Below are positions 32,066 to 33,977 of a DNA stretch of 33,977 nucleotides, one piece after another. The DNA lies in the NCBI GenBank assembly GCA_964350265.1, contig CAYGJZ010000044.1, forward strand, positions 1-33,977, given 5' to 3'. Source of the stretch: BQJD01 sp964350265 (GTDB taxonomy: Bacteria > Pseudomonadota > Gammaproteobacteria > Arenicellales > CAJQKF01). The translations under genes were made by a program, and so were the position numbers. The first letter of the stretch is position 1, and each line of letters opens with the position of its first letter. The notes beneath the pieces were generated by a model, which was not told the origin of the DNA, ran no database searches, and saw only the letters and a list, made by a program, of their open reading frames with translations.

Positions 32066-33409
32066 CTACAGGCGGTCGCGCAGGGCGTACCAGGTCATGG
32101 CCAGTGCCAGCAACGGGCTGCGCAGCCACTGGCCGCCGGGAAAGGACGGCGTCGGCAACCGGTGCATGACGTCGAAGCGGCTGGCGACGCCGTCGATGGC
32201 CTCCGCCGCCAGCGCCCCGGCACCGGTGGCCAACGCCACCCCCGAACCCGAGTAGCCGGAAATGGAAAGCCGGTTGCCGTCCAGCCGCGCGAAGTGCGGC
32301 AGTCGCGACAGGGTGATGGCCAGCGTGCCGCCCCAGCCGTAGTCGATGCGCACGTCCGCCAACTGCGGGTAGACCTTCAGCATCGGCCGTCGCACGAAGC
32401 CGGCGATGTCGGCGGGAAAGCGGTAGCCATAGGTCTCGCCACCGCCGAACAGCAGCCGCCGGTCGGCGGTGAGCCGGTAGTAGTTGATGACGAAGCGCGA
32501 ATCCGCCACGCAGACATCGTCGCGGATCAGCGAGCGCGCCCGCTCCTCGCCCAGCGGCTCGGTGGCGATGATGAAGTTGTTGATCGGCATCACCCGTGCC
32601 GCCACCTCGCTCTCCAGGCCATCGAGATAGCCGTTGCAGGCATAGACCACGTGGCGGGCACGCAGCACCCCGCCACCCGCCCCCGCAGGCCCGGCGGTGC
32701 GCACGCGCACCGTCGCCCCCGGCGACACCGACACCACCTCCGAACGCTCGTGGATGCGCACCCCGGCGGCCTGCGCCGCGCGGGCCAGGCCCAGGGCATA
32801 GTTCAACGGGTGCAGGTGGGCGGCATCGGTGTCCAGCGTGCCGCCGGAATAGTCGCTGCTGCCGAGCATGTCGCGCATCTGCGACGGCGGCACGTAGCGA
32901 ATGGCGTGGTAGTCGTAGCGTTCCTGCAGGAAGGCGGCATAGGCCTCGCTGTGACGATCGAAGCGGGCGCGGTGATTGGCGTGCAGGGCGCCGGGCTTCA
33001 GGTCACAGCCGATGCCGTGCGTCGCCACCAGCGACTTCACCAGCGCCTTCGCCTCCGCGGCGATGTCCCAGGCCGCCCGCGCCAGCGTCTCGCCCACCTT
33101 CTGTTCCAGCTCGTCCTGCTCCAGCCGCTGCCCGGTGCCCACCTGCCCGCCGTTGCGCCCGGACGCGCCCCAGCCCACCCGCTGCGCCTCCAGCACCACC
33201 ACGTCGTAGCCACGACCGGCCAGGTGCAGGGCACAGGACAGCCCCGAGTAGCCCGCGCCGATCACCGCCACGTCGCAGGACGCCTCGCCCGCCAGCGGCG
33301 CGAACGGCGCCAGCCGGTCGGCACTGGCCGCGTACCAGGACGGCGGGTACTCGCCATCGCGGTCGTTGGCGTGCAGCAGTCGGTGACGGGCGGTTCGGGA
33401 ATCGTTCAT
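32066..33409 (-). CDS. puuB: FAD-dependent oxidoreductase, gamma-glutamylputrescine oxidase-like
   Basis: A 447-residue DAO-family protein. PPSWYAASADRLAPFAPL followed by CDVAVIGAGYSGLSCALHLAGRGYDVVVLEAQRVGWGASGRNGGQV gives the FAD-binding fold and the typical GASGRNGGQ motif; the C-terminal block FPGGQWLRSPLLALAMTWYALRDRL matches E. coli PuuB in pattern, as does YRLTADRRLLFGGGETYG. PuuB oxidises gamma-glutamylputrescine to the aldehyde, ammonia and peroxide in putrescine use. No PuuA, PuuC or PuuD is seen in this window, so the substrate may be another amine or amino acid. It converges on the S1/P1 nuclease gene and follows the GFA gene by 127 bases. Confidence 0.82.
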   Translation of the reverse strand: MNDSRTARHRLLHANDRDGEYPPSWYAASADRLAPFAPLAGEASCDVAVIGAGYSGLSCALHLAGRGYDVVVLEAQRVGWGASGRNGGQVGTGQRLEQDELEQKVGETLARAAWDIAAEAKALVKSLVATHGIGCDLKPGALHANHRARFDRHSEAYAAFLQERYDYHAIRYVPPSQMRDMLGSSDYSGGTLDTDAAHLHPLNYALGLARAAQAAGVRIHERSEVVSVSPGATVRVRTAGPAGAGGGVLRARHVVYACNGYLDGLESEVAARVMPINNFIIATEPLGEERARSLIRDDVCVADSRFVINYYRLTADRRLLFGGGETYGYRFPADIAGFVRRPMLKVYPQLADVRIDYGWGGTLAITLSRLPHFARLDGNRLSISGYSGSGVALATGAGALAAEAIDGVASRFDVMHRLPTPSFPGGQWLRSPLLALAMTWYALRDRL

Positions 33410-33466
33410 GCAGGCACCGGGAACAGGAACCGCGTGCGGCCCCTGGGAATGCGACGGTCGGCCACC

Positions 33467-33497
33467 AGTATACCGGCGAACACGACCCGCGCAGCAA
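33467..33497 (-). promoter_or_regulatory. Candidate promoter of the PuuB-like gene
   Basis: On the minus strand TTGCTG (33492-33497) and TATACT (33467-33472, five of six to consensus) are separated by 19 bases, about 58 bases before the start codon. The -35 and spacing are weak. Confidence 0.3.
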
Positions 33498-33536
33498 GCG
33501 CCCGGCGAGCTGGCGAGCCGGCGTCCAGCGCGAATG

Positions 33537-33941
33537 CTAGAACCACAGATCCTCCTCTTCCCGCCGCTGCGGCAGGGCATCGAGAATCCGGTACCAGGGC
33601 GCCTTGTCCGACACGTGGATGTGCACGTCCGGCGACAGCCGCGCATCGTCATCCACCGTGCCGATGCGCACGTAGACCACCCCCGGCGCATGCACCGACG
33701 CACTGTACAGCGGCGAGCCGCAGCGGCTGCAGAAATGCCGCGTCTTGCCCGGCGTCGACGCGTACCCCGCGATCACGTCCTCGCCCTCCCGCACGCGGAA
33801 ATCCGCTTCGCGGTAGGCGGCATTGGTGGCAAACGCCGTCCCGGAAGCCTTGCGGCACTGGCGGCAGTGACAACAGTTGATGCCCAGCGGCTCCCCGGAC
33901 AACGTGTACTTCACCGCACCGCACAGACAACTGCCTTTCAT
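33537..33941 (-). CDS. GFA family protein (Mss4-like zinc fold)
   Basis: 134 residues. KGSCLCGAVKYTLSG at the N-terminus, CCHCRQCRKASGTAFATNA and HFCSRCGSPLY are the zinc-binding motifs of the GFA (glutathione-dependent formaldehyde-activating) fold, with C5/C7, the C-x2-C pair after residue 23 and a later C-x2-C. Most members are uncharacterised; only a minority were linked to S-hydroxymethylglutathione formation. GGAGG precedes the ATG at 5 bases. The window ends 36 bases upstream, so no promoter or upstream partner is visible. Fold assignment is secure, activity unknown. Confidence 0.9.
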   Translation of the reverse strand: MKGSCLCGAVKYTLSGEPLGINCCHCRQCRKASGTAFATNAAYREADFRVREGEDVIAGYASTPGKTRHFCSRCGSPLYSASVHAPGVVYVRIGTVDDDARLSPDVHIHVSDKAPWYRILDALPQRREEEDLWF

Positions 33942-33977
33942 CGCGCACCTCCGTGATCAGGAATCGTTCTGTCCCGT

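Noticed and set aside
16706..33409. A polyamine operon linking speB, the methyltransferase and the PuuB-like gene
   Set aside because: The PuuB-like gene is about 15 kb from speB with unrelated divergent genes between them; only a thematic link remains.
31208..33880. A plus-strand 890-codon reading frame through the nuclease, PuuB-like and GFA genes
   Set aside because: It reads Arg/Pro/Ala-rich sequence, runs out of frame through the S1/P1 gene and antisense to two others, and has no domain motifs.

Overview
The window is about 34 kb of GC-rich, densely coded bacterial DNA with short intergenic gaps (the longest, about 245 bases, lie at 3784-4024 and 14867-15112), strong GGAG-type ribosome binding sites and no RNA genes, insertion sequences or CRISPR arrays that I can see. 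Gene content (Hsp33, Tat-exported proteins, an E. coli-like agmatinase, a PuuB-type oxidase, a complete box benzoyl-CoA epoxidation set and pobA) points to an aerobic, metabolically versatile proteobacterium, probably a high-GC gammaproteobacterium. The genus cannot be fixed from this window.

Layout. (1) 1-4611, minus strand: a surface or peptide modification neighbourhood. A 72-codon Tat-signal-like micro-protein and a 93-residue four-cysteine protein are followed by three back-to-back hairpins, then two glycosyltransferases and a PAPS-type sulfotransferase. (2) 4721-9554, mixed housekeeping: class II aldolase/adducin protein, Hsp33, a small Tat/coiled-coil membrane protein, an ACT-domain protein overlapping a nitroreductase, a helix-hairpin-helix DUF4332 protein and a TerC-family membrane protein. 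(3) 9615-14866, minus strand: a complete peptide/opine-type ABC importer (Tat-exported binding protein, two permeases, one fused double ATPase). (4) 15113-19746, minus strand: D-amino-acid transaminase-like enzyme, phospholipid-methyltransferase-like protein, agmatinase, TSUP permease and chromate transporter. (5) 19869-21953: a cysteine/histidine-rich secreted protein, a class I aminotransferase and dodecin. (6) 21975-31137: an aromatic catabolism island with boxC-boxB-boxA, preceded on the same strand by DUF309, YtoQ, a FadH-type dienoyl-CoA reductase and a DUF1330 protein, with pobA divergent. (7) 31164-33941: S1/P1 nuclease, PuuB-like oxidase and a GFA-domain protein.

How it works together. 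BoxC, BoxB and BoxA provide oxygen-dependent epoxidation and hydrolytic opening of benzoyl-CoA; PobA converts 4-hydroxybenzoate to protocatechuate. No benzoate-CoA ligase, no box regulator and no protocatechuate ring-cleavage genes lie in the window. A 16-base element (two 8-mers separated by 0 or 4 bases) is shared by the regions directly upstream of boxC and of ytoQ, and a TGCAC-N4-GTGCA palindrome sits about 70 bases upstream of boxC, suggesting one regulator controls both. SpeB (putrescine production) and the PuuB homologue (putrescine breakdown) suggest polyamine metabolism but are about 15 kb apart and not an operon.

The strongest candidates for something undescribed are the micro-protein/glycosyltransferase/sulfotransferase cassette at the left end and the shared regulatory element in the box region.
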